Origin: Yersinia aleksiciae
GTDB taxonomy: Bacteria > Pseudomonadota > Gammaproteobacteria > Enterobacterales > Enterobacteriaceae
DNA: 64,000 nt
Direction: 5' to 3'
Assembly (NCBI RefSeq): GCF_001047675.1
Contig: NZ_CP011975.1
Coordinates: 248,001-312,000 of the forward strand
Shown here: piece after piece, positions 19,311-29,606 of the stretch
Numbering within the stretch: position 1 is the stretch's first letter
Layout: each line of letters begins with the position of its first letter
Translations under genes and position numbers: made by a program
The notes under the pieces: model-generated
The model's database searches: none
Seen by the model: only the letters and a program-made list of their open reading frames with translations
What the model was told of the DNA's origin: nothing

Positions 19311-22300
19311 TTCAGTCGGGTCTGGTTTCCGACGAACCGAGTCTTCTTTACGTAGTTGGTTTTCCTTACTCATCTTACTGTCCTGCTTGCTATTACTTAG
19401 CGGGCAACTTCATGCCGCCGTGATGACCGGCCGCCAAGGGTGTGACACTGGACAGCCCTTGTCGATACACAGCATCGCTAATAGCTATAGCGAAGACCTA
19501 TTACTTACCCCTTCCACCGACACGCGCCAATCAAGTCGGCGCACGGTGAAAGTGGGGGTGGTCATTGATGCCAATACCCCATTTGTGGTTAACCGCGATG
19601 ATAATGCCATTGAAGGTATTGTTGCGGATTACCTGAAAATCATCAGTGATGCCAGCCAACTCTCTTTCCAGATGATTGGTTATTGCGACTATGGATTAGT
19701 GTTGAATGCGCTGGAGAATGGTCAGATTGATTTAATGGCCGGAACCCCGATGCCTGCTCAGCCGGGGTTGATTGCTTCCCATGCCTTCTTTACTAACCGG
19801 CATGTTGAAGTCCGCAGCAAAAATTGGGACCCAACCAAACGCACTCACCCGGAAACCGTGGCTATCGTCAATAACGAGCCGCTCTCACCAGAGTTTTTGT
19901 TTAATTATCATGCCGACAAAATTGTCGCCTACCCTAATCAGTTACAGGGGTTGCTGGCTGTTGCCTATGGTAATGCCGATGTATTTGTCTCTAATGCCAC
20001 CTCTGCCAACTATTTGATTGACCAGTTGCAGCTGCTGACGTTGCAAATTCGCAACTTTGCGCCCTACCACCCTGCCCCCTATACATTCCTGGCGCGGGAA
20101 AGTAATCAAAAACTCATTGATTACATTAATCAGATCCTAGAACTGCTCCCCACTCGGGCGACCGGAGATATTCAGCAACGTTGGTTTGGTAGCAAACATC
20201 ATTACAATATTGATGCTAAGTTGCTTTTGACCGAACAAGAGGTTAGCTGGATTCAACAACATCCGGTGGTGAGTTATGTCGCTCCCCTTGATCTGGCCCC
20301 TCTGATTTTTCGTGATCGCCAGACAGGTGAGATGGCCGGTTTCGCCGTCGATCTTATCGATATTATTTCACGTCGAACCGGGATTAAATTCGAACCGGTT
20401 TACACCAAAGATAGCGGTGAAGGGGTCCGTGATTTTGTCGCCGGTAAAATCGATATGCTGCCGATTGTGGCGGTAAGAAACGGTATGTATGGGCACAATC
20501 TTTACTCCTCGCCAGTTGCCCAATCCCTATGGGGGATACTGACTCGCGAAGACCGTATTGATATCAACAATGTGGCCGATCTGGCAGGAAAACGGGTCGG
20601 CATACAAGCGGGCAGTGCTTCCAGTGGGATTATTGGTAATCCGCTCTTGGCTCAGAAGATTACTTTTGTGCAAGCCCCCGATACCATGACGTTGGTGCGT
20701 TGGTTACAGCAGGGTAAAGTTGATGCGGTCATCAAAAATATGATGACGGCCAACTATCTGTCAGCGCAGAACTTTAGCCCTAATATTAAAACCGTGGCGG
20801 TGGCAGGTGAAGAGCCATTGATGATGGCATTTGGTATCAGCCCGAGGTTGCCAGAATTAAAAGCCATCATTGATAAAGTGATTGAATCTATTCCGCCGGA
20901 AGAGTTAGACAATCTGATCAGCGACTGGAGCACATTTAAACCTAACCCGGTGAGTTTTGATAGCAAGACATTAGATAATGAATTACTGATGATCGCGCTG
21001 AAAATAAGTTCAGGGCTATTATTGGTCTTTGGCTTATATCTCTGTTATCTGGTGTTCAATAAGCGCCGTCAGGCCATGTTGTTACATACCCGTTTATTGC
21101 AACAAGAGTCGATCATTAATGCCTTGCCCTTCGCGGTATTCATTCGGACTGCGAATGGAGAGCTAGCGGTTTATAACAGCCACTTTGCTGCCGCGCACCA
21201 AGATAAGCTTAACGATATGCTCAATCAGAAGAGTGAGTCAGCCCACTGGCCAATGACCAGTCAGCTCGATCGTGAGATAGATAAATACTGTCGCTATGTC
21301 TTGCTGGATAGAAAGCCACAACTGGTGGATTTATCCCTTGAGATTAACGAGGAGCTGCGGGATATCTTCCTGTGGATTATTCCGCTGGATAATGCAGAGC
21401 GCAGTTTGCTCGGTGGCTGGCTGGATATCAGCCAACGTAAAACGGTTGAGCGTGAATTGGAAGCGGCCCGTGTCGAAGCCGAAAGCGCCAACCGCACCAA
21501 AAGTACCTTCCTTGCCACCATCAGTCATGAACTGCGCACACCGATGTACGCCATTATGGGCTTGCTGGAGCTGGAAATACGCAGTGATCAGCCGGTCGAG
21601 AAAGATACGTTAATTACCGTATCCAAAACCGCCCAGTCTCTGATGCTGCTGCTGGATGACATTATCGACTCCGCTAAAATTGAGGCCGGTCAACTGAGTG
21701 TTCACCCGGCGGTAGTTGATTTCCGTCAGGAAATGGAGCGGATGTTCACTATCTATCAGCCGATTGCCGATGAGCGCGGACTGCGATTCTCTGGCTGGCT
21801 GGATGAGCATATCCCGCCGTTGCTGATGGTCGACATGCTAAGAGTGCGGCAGGTGATGGGAAATCTGTTGGGCAATGCATTGAAATTTACCGAGCAAGGC
21901 GGTGTCTCGATAGATGTCACTTGGGAGCCGATGGATGGCACGCGCGGCATAATGAATATCGATATTACCGATACTGGTATTGGTATCTCCCTGGCAGCAC
22001 AAGCCACCCTATTCCAACCCTTTAGCCAAGCTAACGAAGGGAAATCACCGCGCTTCGGTGGCTCTGGATTGGGGCTGTGGATCTGCCATCAGTTGATTCA
22101 TAAGATGGGCGGGCAAATCATCCTGGAGAGCCAACTAGGTAAAGGCACTAGCCTCTTTATTACCTTGCCGCTAGAGATCGCCACTGAGGATGATATTCCC
22201 CAAGATACGACCATTCTGCATGCTGATGAAAAACAGCTGGGTCATTTAAAAAATCTACGTGTTTTGGTGGTGGATGATTTACCGGCTAACCGTCAGTTAC

Positions 22301-23109
22301 TCCAGCAGCAGTTGGCCTTTATCGGTATCGAGCAGGTGATGAGTGCAGAGAATGGCGCGGAAGCCTGGCAAATATTGCAGCATTATAGCTTTGATGTGGT
22401 CATCACCGATTACAATATGCCATTGATGAATGGTTATGAACTGGCGGCGCATATCCGGAGTAGCCCTGCGATAAAAGAGATGATCATCATTGGCTGCACG
22501 GCGGATGCGCGGGAAGAGAGCACCAGCCGATGTACTGACGCCGGAATGAATGATTGCATGATCAAACCTGTGACCATCGACACCTTACGCACGGTTCTGC
22601 TGCGCCAGGAGATTATTGGTGGTATGAGCGCAGACCGTCATCACACCGCAGGTGACAATCCTGTTAGCCCAAAAAGCAGTGAAGCAGCTAAATTACCGCA
22701 ATCCCCGCTTACGGCGGCGCAAGATAAGTTAAGATCGCTCTCTGGAGGCAGTGCTGAGGTAGAGTTGCAGTTATTGCAATCATTGCTGGAGAGTAGTTCG
22801 CAGGATACTGAGGCACTAACACAGCGATATAATCAGTTGGCGACGGCTGATGACACCGAAATCCCTGATGATATTTACCCAGAGATGGCGAGTCTGGTGC
22901 ACCGCATTAAAGGCGGTGTACAACTGATTGATGCGCAACAACTGGTAGACAGCTGTATTAAGTTCGAATCGCTGCTGCATACACATGATAAGCCCACAAT
23001 TATTGCGCAGGGCATCGAATATCTGGCACTGTTAACCGAAACTAACCAATTATTAATTGAGCTCGTCGCTTCATACACCAAAATAGGTAGTCGTGACTCA
23101 ATAAAATAG
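19270..23109 (+). CDS. EvgS/BvgS-type hybrid sensor kinase (phosphorelay)
   Basis: A 1279-residue tripartite sensor. A signal/anchor segment lies at about 30-50; two tandem periplasmic Venus-flytrap domains (about 90-300 and 330-560), then a membrane segment at about 578-600, a PAS-like domain, a kinase core with His753 in ISHELRTPMYAIMG and ATPase motifs GNLLGNALKFT and GSGLGLWIC, a receiver with Asp1047 in VITDYNMPLMNG, and a C-terminal Hpt domain with His1211 in LVHRIKGGVQLI. All phosphorelay residues are present. The first ATG overlaps the regulator by 41 bases; an ATG at 19285 is also possible. The signal sensed is unknown. Confidence 0.88.
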   Translation: MNWQIMRIPIIWCSSVGSGFRRTESSLRSWFSLLILLSCLLLLSGQLHAAVMTGRQGCDTGQPLSIHSIANSYSEDLLLTPSTDTRQSSRRTVKVGVVIDANTPFVVNRDDNAIEGIVADYLKIISDASQLSFQMIGYCDYGLVLNALENGQIDLMAGTPMPAQPGLIASHAFFTNRHVEVRSKNWDPTKRTHPETVAIVNNEPLSPEFLFNYHADKIVAYPNQLQGLLAVAYGNADVFVSNATSANYLIDQLQLLTLQIRNFAPYHPAPYTFLARESNQKLIDYINQILELLPTRATGDIQQRWFGSKHHYNIDAKLLLTEQEVSWIQQHPVVSYVAPLDLAPLIFRDRQTGEMAGFAVDLIDIISRRTGIKFEPVYTKDSGEGVRDFVAGKIDMLPIVAVRNGMYGHNLYSSPVAQSLWGILTREDRIDINNVADLAGKRVGIQAGSASSGIIGNPLLAQKITFVQAPDTMTLVRWLQQGKVDAVIKNMMTANYLSAQNFSPNIKTVAVAGEEPLMMAFGISPRLPELKAIIDKVIESIPPEELDNLISDWSTFKPNPVSFDSKTLDNELLMIALKISSGLLLVFGLYLCYLVFNKRRQAMLLHTRLLQQESIINALPFAVFIRTANGELAVYNSHFAAAHQDKLNDMLNQKSESAHWPMTSQLDREIDKYCRYVLLDRKPQLVDLSLEINEELRDIFLWIIPLDNAERSLLGGWLDISQRKTVERELEAARVEAESANRTKSTFLATISHELRTPMYAIMGLLELEIRSDQPVEKDTLITVSKTAQSLMLLLDDIIDSAKIEAGQLSVHPAVVDFRQEMERMFTIYQPIADERGLRFSGWLDEHIPPLLMVDMLRVRQVMGNLLGNALKFTEQGGVSIDVTWEPMDGTRGIMNIDITDTGIGISLAAQATLFQPFSQANEGKSPRFGGSGLGLWICHQLIHKMGGQIILESQLGKGTSLFITLPLEIATEDDIPQDTTILHADEKQLGHLKNLRVLVVDDLPANRQLLQQQLAFIGIEQVMSAENGAEAWQILQHYSFDVVITDYNMPLMNGYELAAHIRSSPAIKEMIIIGCTADAREESTSRCTDAGMNDCMIKPVTIDTLRTVLLRQEIIGGMSADRHHTAGDNPVSPKSSEAAKLPQSPLTAAQDKLRSLSGGSAEVELQLLQSLLESSSQDTEALTQRYNQLATADDTEIPDDIYPEMASLVHRIKGGVQLIDAQQLVDSCIKFESLLHTHDKPTIIAQGIEYLALLTETNQLLIELVASYTKIGSRDSIK

Positions 23110-23129
23110 AAAATTAGCGAGCATCCCAT

Positions 23130-23165
23130 GAAAACCCGTCAGAACTTTTGGCGGGTTTTCTTATT
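23130..23165 (+). terminator. Terminator after the hybrid kinase
   Basis: GAAAACCCG pairs with CGGGTTTTC around a 13-base loop and is followed by TTATTT, 20 bases beyond the kinase stop. Confidence 0.8.
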
Positions 23166-23496
23166 TAGCGCGTGATTATTTATGGCTTGGATAAAAGTCT
23201 AATTCTGTCATCAAGCATGATAAACACCCTAACACAATGAAGTTAAACAATTTTATTATTGTTCTATTTTTCATCGGATATGTTCCTACATAATTTGTGG
23301 GAAATTTCGGATATAAAACAAGGACGCATCTCATTCAACTCACCTCCATTTCCCCCTACACTGGCATCGGCCCAAAAACTGAACAGAAAAATCGAAATAA
23401 CGGCTAATTCTATTCAACTTAATGATCGCTCATTTCGCTGAATGCAAAAGGTCCGTGTTTGCCAAAATATAAATCATAAATTTAAGTAGGAATTAC
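23166..23496. promoter_or_regulatory. Upstream region of the fimbrial operon
   Basis: About 330 AT-rich bases without a convincing gene lie between the kinase terminator and the first fimbrial gene. A promoter is expected here, but no hexamer pair, invertible element or terminal inverted repeats were recognised. Confidence 0.45.
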
Positions 23497-24027
23497 ATGG
23501 GAAAAACTCTAATGGCGTTGATGCTACTTGCCCTACCGGGCATGGCATTGGCAGCGACCTCAAATAACACGATTAAGTTTCAGGGCGAAGTGGCCGAACA
23601 GACTTGCATGGTTGATATTAATGGTACAGCAAACACCCCAGTTGTTTTATTACCCACCGTCTCAACCAGCAACCTGAACCAAGTTAATTCGGTTGCGGGC
23701 AAGACCAATTTCACGATTAATCTCACCGGCTGCAACATTGCCATTCAAGACACCAAAATTAGCTCGGTTTTTCAGGGAATGAACGTGACGAGCGCCGGTA
23801 ATCTGGGCAATGTCGGTACAGCACAAAACGTGGCAATTCAGCTGCTTGATACCAAGGGTGCGCCAATTCGTATGTCTGGAGGCAGTGTTGAAGTCCCCGG
23901 TATCACATTGGTCGCGGGCGCAACATCAGCATCACAAGATCTGGCAGCACAATATATTACGGAAGAAGGTCGTGCGACGGCAGGGAGTGTCATTGCCTCT
24001 GCTCAATATGCGATTACCTATCCCTAA
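23497..24027 (+). CDS. Major fimbrial subunit (chaperone-usher pilin)
   Basis: A 176-residue type 1-like pilin. Signal peptide at residues 1-19 or so (ends ALA), then FQGEVAEQTCMVDING with the first disulfide Cys and TGCNIA with the second, and a C-terminal beta zipper ending QYAITYP with the penultimate aromatic residue seen in donor-strand pilins. AGGA precedes the ATG. It is the first gene of a five-gene operon and the only clear rod subunit. Confidence 0.88.
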   Translation: MGKTLMALMLLALPGMALAATSNNTIKFQGEVAEQTCMVDINGTANTPVVLLPTVSTSNLNQVNSVAGKTNFTINLTGCNIAIQDTKISSVFQGMNVTSAGNLGNVGTAQNVAIQLLDTKGAPIRMSGGSVEVPGITLVAGATSASQDLAAQYITEEGRATAGSVIASAQYAITYP

Positions 24028-24119
24028 CTATTCGTGAAACCGGACTGTTTCATGAAAAGGTTGGCCAACCGGTAACGGAGCCTAAATAAACCAGGAAAAA
24101 CCAAGGATAAGTAAGCGCT

Positions 24120-24851
24120 ATGACACTGACTGCCCACAAAATTATCGCCTGCTCGTTGTTGCTGCTCAGCGGCGTACCCTTATGGACCAAAGCCAGTGTT
24201 GTCATGACAGGGACTCGTATTATTTATCCTGAAGGTACGCGGGAGAAAGTATTGCAGCTCAGTAATAAAGATGATTACCCCAATTTAGTCCAACTCTGGA
24301 TGGATGATGGCGATAATCAGTCTTCACCAGCAAAAAGTGATGTTCCCTTTACATTGACACCACAGATATTTCGTATGGAACCCCAGAGTGGACAAGTGAT
24401 ACGGCTGTCATATATTGAGCGTAACTTGCCCAAAGATCGTGAATCAGTGTTCTATCTTAACTTTTTGCAGATCCCCGCATTAAAAGCAGATAAGCAGACT
24501 GAAAACAAACTGGTTTTGATCGTAAATAATCGGCTGAAGGTCTTTTACCGCCCTGCGGCATTAAAAGAGAACGTCGATACCTTAGGTGAAAAAATCCAAG
24601 TCACGCTAGAGGGTGTGACCGGTGATAAAGTCAAAATACATAATCCAACGGGTTATTATATCAGCCTGCGTGATGCCAAATTGGTCAGCAATGGGAAAAC
24701 CATTTCGTTTGCCACCAGTGAAATGTTTGCCCCCAATTCAACCACCGATTTAGCCTTCCCCTCTGGGGTAAAGGCAAAAAAAGGCGAATTGCTGACGCTG
24801 AATGTGGTCAACGATTATGGCACTAACATTCCCTGCAATTATCATTTGTAA
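24120..24851 (+). CDS. Periplasmic fimbrial chaperone 1
   Basis: PapD-like chaperone of 243 residues. It has a signal peptide (about 1-25), the start of the immunoglobulin-like domain SVVMTGTRIIYPEG with the conserved arginine, LVQLWMDDGD, and PFTLTPQIFRMEPQSGQVIRL followed by LPKDRESVFYLNFLQIP, the classic chaperone signature. It should stabilise subunits and deliver them to the usher encoded next. It is similar in layout to the second chaperone at the operon end. Confidence 0.9.
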   Translation: MTLTAHKIIACSLLLLSGVPLWTKASVVMTGTRIIYPEGTREKVLQLSNKDDYPNLVQLWMDDGDNQSSPAKSDVPFTLTPQIFRMEPQSGQVIRLSYIERNLPKDRESVFYLNFLQIPALKADKQTENKLVLIVNNRLKVFYRPAALKENVDTLGEKIQVTLEGVTGDKVKIHNPTGYYISLRDAKLVSNGKTISFATSEMFAPNSTTDLAFPSGVKAKKGELLTLNVVNDYGTNIPCNYHL

Positions 24852-24900
24852 TCGACCTCCTGATGATAATCGAGAATCGACTCAGGCGTAGGGATAGCCA

Positions 24901-27507
24901 GTGAGGTTTGCCTCTTGGCTATCCTGCCTGCTCACGCACGGCTTGTTAGTCAGTCATAGCCTGTCAGCAGCGGATGAACATAATCAAGACGAATACGTGT
25001 TTGAGGATGCGCTAATCCGCGGTTCCTCCCTCGGCTTAGGCTCTATCTCTCGCTTCAACAAAAAAGATAGTTATGAGGCAGGAAAATACCAAGTTGATCT
25101 CTATATGAACAACAAATTTGTCGATCGTGTTGAACTGACATTTATCGCCAAAGGTGATGACGTTGTTCCCTGCCTGTCAGGTGCCCAGTTGCTTCAGGCG
25201 GGCGTAGAAGAAGCGGCACTGAAAAGTGCCCATTTGGACGATGAATGCCTGGATTTCAAAACAATTCTGCCTGCCAGCGATTATCATTTTGATTACGCCA
25301 AATTACGTTTTGACCTGTCGGTTCCGCAGCTATTTGTTAAAAATATGCCACGGGGCTATGTCGATCCGCGGAATCTCACTTCGGGCGATACTATTGGTTT
25401 TAGCAATTACAACTTCAACCAATATCACGTGGGCTATAACAAAGATGGGATTAAGCGCGCCACCGATTCGAGCTATCTGAGCTTGACCAATGGCATCAAT
25501 GCGGGGATGTGGCGTTTTCGTCAGCAAGGTTCCCTGCGTTATGACCAGATTCGCGGGGCGAACTGGACCTCAAACCGGTTGTATAGCCAGCGCGCACTGC
25601 CCTCTATTGGCAGTGAAGTGACCGCCGGTGAGACCTTCAGCTCCGGTCAGTTTTTCTCCAGCATGGGGTTTACCGGCATCGCGCTGGCAACCGATGATCG
25701 CATGCTGCCTGAATCACAACGTGGCTACGCTCCTGTGGTGCGCGGCATTGCCAGAACCAACGCCAAAGTGACGGTCTATCAGAATGGTCGGCCCATTTAC
25801 CAAAGCACGGTTTCACCGGGGCAATTTGAGTTTGATGATCTCTCAGCCACCAACTTCGGTGGTGACTTAACCGTCGAAATTCAAGAAGCTGATGGTAGCC
25901 TGAGTACCTTTCAGGTGCCTTTCTCTTCAGTGCCTGAGTCATTGCGACCGGGGTACTCCCGCTACAGTTTTGCGGCTGGCAAGGTCCGTGATCAAGGCAA
26001 TCATGAACTCTTCAGTGAGCTGACCTATCAGCGTGGCGTCAGTAACGCCATTACGGCAAATAGCGGTTTACGTCTGGCCCCCGGTTATCAAGCCCTCATG
26101 CTAGGAGGCGTCTTTACCCACTATATTGGCGCGTTAGGGCTGGATGTCACTTATTCGAAAGCCAATTTGCCTGATGATGAGCAACAGAGTGGCTGGATGG
26201 CGCGAGCTGCTTTTAGCCGCACTTTTGAAGCCACCAACACCACACTCTCGGTGGCGGGCTATCGCTACTCAACTGAGGGCTACCGTGATTTGAGCGATGT
26301 ATTAGGCGTTCGGGCCGCCAGCCATAGCAAAGTCTGGAGCTCCGGCACTTACCAACAGCGCAGTCGCGCTGAAATTTCGCTTAATCAGAGCTTTAACCAT
26401 TACGGTTCGCTCTATTTGACCGCCTCCTCGCAGGATTACCGCAATGATCGCAAGCGGGATACGCAGTTGCAGCTAGGTTATGCCAATACCCTGTGGCGTG
26501 ATACCAGCTTCAACCTGGCGGTTTCGCAACAAAAAACCGGGGGCGGCAGCAATGAAATTTACTTTGTCGATCCCGGCAGTGGTATGCCAGCGGCAAATGG
26601 CGCCAATCTTCTCGGCGTCAGCGAAACGGTGGTGCAGATGTCCATCTCATTCCCGCTGGGCGGTAGCCCACGAGCGCCCTATATCTCCGCCGGAGCGGTC
26701 CATAGCCAAACCAGTGGTGCCAGCTATCAAACATCATTATCAGGGGTGATGGGGGATGACCAGTCGGCCAGTTACAGCATGGATTTCGCCCGCAGTGAGC
26801 AGAGCAAAGAGAACACCTTTAGCGGGAGTTTACAAAAACGGTTACCCGTAACCAGCCTGAGCGGCAGTGCATCCAGTAGTCCCGGTTATTGGCAGGGATC
26901 GGCCAGTGCACGAGGCTCGGCCGCTTTCCACAGTGGCGGGGTCACGTTGGGGCCGTACCTGAGCGATACCTTTGCCCTAATCGAAGCCAAAGGGGCCAGT
27001 GGGGCCAAAGTGATGTACGGGCAAGGTGCACGTATTGACCACTTTGGCTATGCCTTGGTGCCTACCTTGACGCCCTATCGCTACAACACCATTACACTCG
27101 ATCCCGATGGGATGGACTTCAATACTGAGCTGCAAGACGGCGAGCGGCAGATAGCGCCTTATGCCGGTTCGACGGTGAAAGTGACTTTCCGCACACTGAG
27201 TGGATATCCGGTGTTGATTAGCGTCAGACTCGCCGATGGTAGCCAACTGCCGATGGGCACGGTGGTGTATAGCACCGACGGCAGTGCCGATAACGGACAT
27301 GATGACAACAGTCAGGAACATCAAGTTGGCATGGTCGGACAGGCCAGCCAAGCCTACTTACGAGCGGAAAACCCTCGTGGGACGCTGATTCTGGCATGGG
27401 GGGATGCCGCCGATGAGCGGTGTAAACTTGATTACGATTTAGGCACGCCCAAGAACGATCAGCAGCTTTATAAACTCGATGCCTTGTGTGTCGTGACTCA
27501 GCCTTGA
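24901..27507 (+). CDS. Fimbrial outer-membrane usher
   Basis: An 868-residue usher that secretes and assembles fimbrial subunits through the outer membrane. It has an N-terminal periplasmic domain (FEDALIRGSSLGLGSISRFN, about 30-50), a central beta barrel with plug (GYAPVVRGIARTNAKVTVYQNG), and C-terminal domains ending with Cys pairs (ERCKLDYDL, LDALCVV). The start codon is GTG at 24901, followed by a signal sequence. It starts 49 bases after chaperone 1. The length is normal, with no frameshift visible. Confidence 0.92.
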   Translation: MRFASWLSCLLTHGLLVSHSLSAADEHNQDEYVFEDALIRGSSLGLGSISRFNKKDSYEAGKYQVDLYMNNKFVDRVELTFIAKGDDVVPCLSGAQLLQAGVEEAALKSAHLDDECLDFKTILPASDYHFDYAKLRFDLSVPQLFVKNMPRGYVDPRNLTSGDTIGFSNYNFNQYHVGYNKDGIKRATDSSYLSLTNGINAGMWRFRQQGSLRYDQIRGANWTSNRLYSQRALPSIGSEVTAGETFSSGQFFSSMGFTGIALATDDRMLPESQRGYAPVVRGIARTNAKVTVYQNGRPIYQSTVSPGQFEFDDLSATNFGGDLTVEIQEADGSLSTFQVPFSSVPESLRPGYSRYSFAAGKVRDQGNHELFSELTYQRGVSNAITANSGLRLAPGYQALMLGGVFTHYIGALGLDVTYSKANLPDDEQQSGWMARAAFSRTFEATNTTLSVAGYRYSTEGYRDLSDVLGVRAASHSKVWSSGTYQQRSRAEISLNQSFNHYGSLYLTASSQDYRNDRKRDTQLQLGYANTLWRDTSFNLAVSQQKTGGGSNEIYFVDPGSGMPAANGANLLGVSETVVQMSISFPLGGSPRAPYISAGAVHSQTSGASYQTSLSGVMGDDQSASYSMDFARSEQSKENTFSGSLQKRLPVTSLSGSASSSPGYWQGSASARGSAAFHSGGVTLGPYLSDTFALIEAKGASGAKVMYGQGARIDHFGYALVPTLTPYRYNTITLDPDGMDFNTELQDGERQIAPYAGSTVKVTFRTLSGYPVLISVRLADGSQLPMGTVVYSTDGSADNGHDDNSQEHQVGMVGQASQAYLRAENPRGTLILAWGDAADERCKLDYDLGTPKNDQQLYKLDALCVVTQP

Positions 27508-27521
27508 ATCAGAGAAACAGT

Positions 27522-28859
27522 ATGAATCCTATGACGACCCGCCGCGCTACGCTAGATCGACGCCGCCCCCTTTTCTCTCAGTGTATGGGATTATTTTTGG
27601 CATTCGGCTTACTGAGCGTTGCGTTACCCAGTTATGCGCAGTGTGTCTGGAAAGGTGCCAATATTGGCGGCGATAACTACGGCGCTTCATTGCAGCTAGG
27701 CAATATCAATATGACGAGCAACTATATTCAGCCCGTCGATTCGATTCTGGCCTCTAGCATTGTGAGCCTCGTCCCCGCCCGTTTCTGGGCAGATCCCGAA
27801 GCCGTTATCTATGAATGCGATATCGCCGATAAAGAGAGTCTTTTCGAAGTCTTTGCCACCAACGGCGACAGTAATGTCGGCGGCTACACCAATATGGGGG
27901 ATAACTATTTTCAGACCTTTTTCCCCTATACCGCATTGAAATTGATTCATGTCGATTCAGGTATTGAATTCAGCCGCATCTGGCAACAAGTGCCGCTGAA
28001 GAAATTCGATGTAGTTGGAAATAAAATTCAGATTAAAGGCAAGCATTTCAGCCAGATCCGCGCTGAATTAAAAAAGGTGGGTTCAGTGGATCGCAACCCT
28101 GGCCCCTCCACTTGGGGATGCCCAGGGCCTGCGGCAGATAACTACTCCGGCAGCTACACCTGCAATCAACCCAACGGGTATGTAGTTTTCAAAGGCCCCG
28201 GTATGCCGGTGCCAGAGGCTGGGTATGATTCAGCGACCAATTATCAAACCTGGGGAACTGGGCGCTATATGGCGTTTGGCATGAATACCTCGCCAGTTGC
28301 CATCCTGACACGTAAAAATACCTGCGTGGTGCGCAACGTCACGCCTTATGTGGTTTTCCCGATCATCACCGTGAATGAACTCAACGATAACCAAACACGC
28401 AGCGCTGATATTACGGTGGATATCGAATGCCAATCTGGTACCGAATCGGGCATTAATAGCGGACAAACGGCGCTGGGTATCCAAACCTCATTGCCGGGCT
28501 ACCTAAAAGCGCAGGGCTTAGGGTTGGTGAACGCGGCAGGCGGCGTGAGCTATCTGCTCTCCGACCATTATGGTACCGATAATCGCATTGCCACTGGGGT
28601 GGGGATCAGCTTAAGTGACAGCAATGGCGCGGCAATGAATTTTGTTGGTTGGGGTGGATGTGTCAGCAACTGTGTCGCCGGTGCCAGCGCGGCCGGTTGG
28701 TACCCCATTTTAACCGGAGCCAACGCCAATGGCAGCAGTGCCGCGGGTTATAACGACTACTCTCATCACTTCATCGCCACCTTGAAAAAACTGCCTAACG
28801 GCACCCCCACCGCCGGTAAAATTGATGCCACAGCTTACGTTTTGGTGAAAATACAATGA
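27522..28859 (+). CDS. Fimbrial tip adhesin / minor subunit
   Basis: A 445-residue secreted protein starting at 27522, where AGAGAAACAG precedes the ATG; it has a signal peptide ending near SYAQC. A unique N-terminal half rich in Asn, Gly and aromatic residues, with several Cys pairs, precedes a C-terminal pilin-like half (NTCVVRNVTPYVVFPIITVNE, IECQSGTESG) ending in AYVLVKIQ. This two-domain design is that of tip adhesins. It overlaps the next chaperone gene by 4 bases. The receptor cannot be predicted. Confidence 0.82.
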   Translation: MNPMTTRRATLDRRRPLFSQCMGLFLAFGLLSVALPSYAQCVWKGANIGGDNYGASLQLGNINMTSNYIQPVDSILASSIVSLVPARFWADPEAVIYECDIADKESLFEVFATNGDSNVGGYTNMGDNYFQTFFPYTALKLIHVDSGIEFSRIWQQVPLKKFDVVGNKIQIKGKHFSQIRAELKKVGSVDRNPGPSTWGCPGPAADNYSGSYTCNQPNGYVVFKGPGMPVPEAGYDSATNYQTWGTGRYMAFGMNTSPVAILTRKNTCVVRNVTPYVVFPIITVNELNDNQTRSADITVDIECQSGTESGINSGQTALGIQTSLPGYLKAQGLGLVNAAGGVSYLLSDHYGTDNRIATGVGISLSDSNGAAMNFVGWGGCVSNCVAGASAAGWYPILTGANANGSSAAGYNDYSHHFIATLKKLPNGTPTAGKIDATAYVLVKIQ

Positions 28860-29596
28860 GATACTTTTGTCTGTTGCTACTGATGCTCCTCATCAATCCG
28901 CACGCTATGGCCGGTTTAGTCGCAGGGGCGACACGCATGATTTATCAACCTGAGTCACGCGAGCGCACGCTAATGTTGGCGAATACCAATGATTATCCGG
29001 TGGTGGTACAGACCTGGATTGATGATGGTGATGTGGACAGCACACCGGATCAGAGCAAAGCACCCTTTATGGTGTTACCGGCGGTCTTTAAAATGCAGCC
29101 GGGCGCGGCTCAAGGGCTGCGCATTATCAATAAAGGGGATAACCTGCCCAGCGATCGGGAATCAGTGTATTGGCTAAACTTGTATGAGATACCGCCAAAA
29201 ACGCGGCGCAACGTTGATGCCCATGCGCAGGTGGCGATGGCGATGAACACCCAGATGAAGATCTTCTATCGCCCCGACGGGTTAACGCCACAACCAGCCG
29301 AAGCGCTGAAAAAAGTCAGTTTCACCCTCAAAAAGCAAAATAGTGAATACGTTCTCACGGCCCATAACCCCACGCCATACCATGTCTCTTTCGGCCAAAT
29401 TCAGTTGAAAAACCAGCAGAAAAGCTATCTGGTCGCCCAAGAGATGGACATGATGGTGATCCCATTCGCTGATCGCCAGTACCATTTTGAACAGCAGCCC
29501 ACATCACTCAGTGGAGAAGTAACCCTGAATTATATTTATTTCAATGATGCGGGTAATGAGGTTAAAAACAGTCAGTTAGTGAGAGTGACACCGTAA
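28856..29596 (+). CDS. Periplasmic fimbrial chaperone 2
   Basis: A second PapD-like chaperone, 246 residues, signal peptide about 1-19 (ends AMA), with AGATRMIYQPESRERTLML, VVQTWIDDGD, PFMVLPAVFKMQPG and LPSDRESVYWLNLYEIP. The start overlaps the adhesin stop (ATGAG), so it is probably made together with, and possibly dedicated to, the adhesin, while chaperone 1 may serve the rod subunit. This division is inferred from gene order. It is the last gene of the operon, convergent with rluF only 10 bases away. Confidence 0.9.
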   Translation: MRYFCLLLLMLLINPHAMAGLVAGATRMIYQPESRERTLMLANTNDYPVVVQTWIDDGDVDSTPDQSKAPFMVLPAVFKMQPGAAQGLRIINKGDNLPSDRESVYWLNLYEIPPKTRRNVDAHAQVAMAMNTQMKIFYRPDGLTPQPAEALKKVSFTLKKQNSEYVLTAHNPTPYHVSFGQIQLKNQQKSYLVAQEMDMMVIPFADRQYHFEQQPTSLSGEVTLNYIYFNDAGNEVKNSQLVRVTP

Positions 29597-29606
29597 CAAG
29601 TCGCAT

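Noticed and set aside
23259..23441. 60-codon plus-strand frame before the fimbrial operon
   Set aside because: No ribosome site, odd composition and location in a promoter region; treated as chance.
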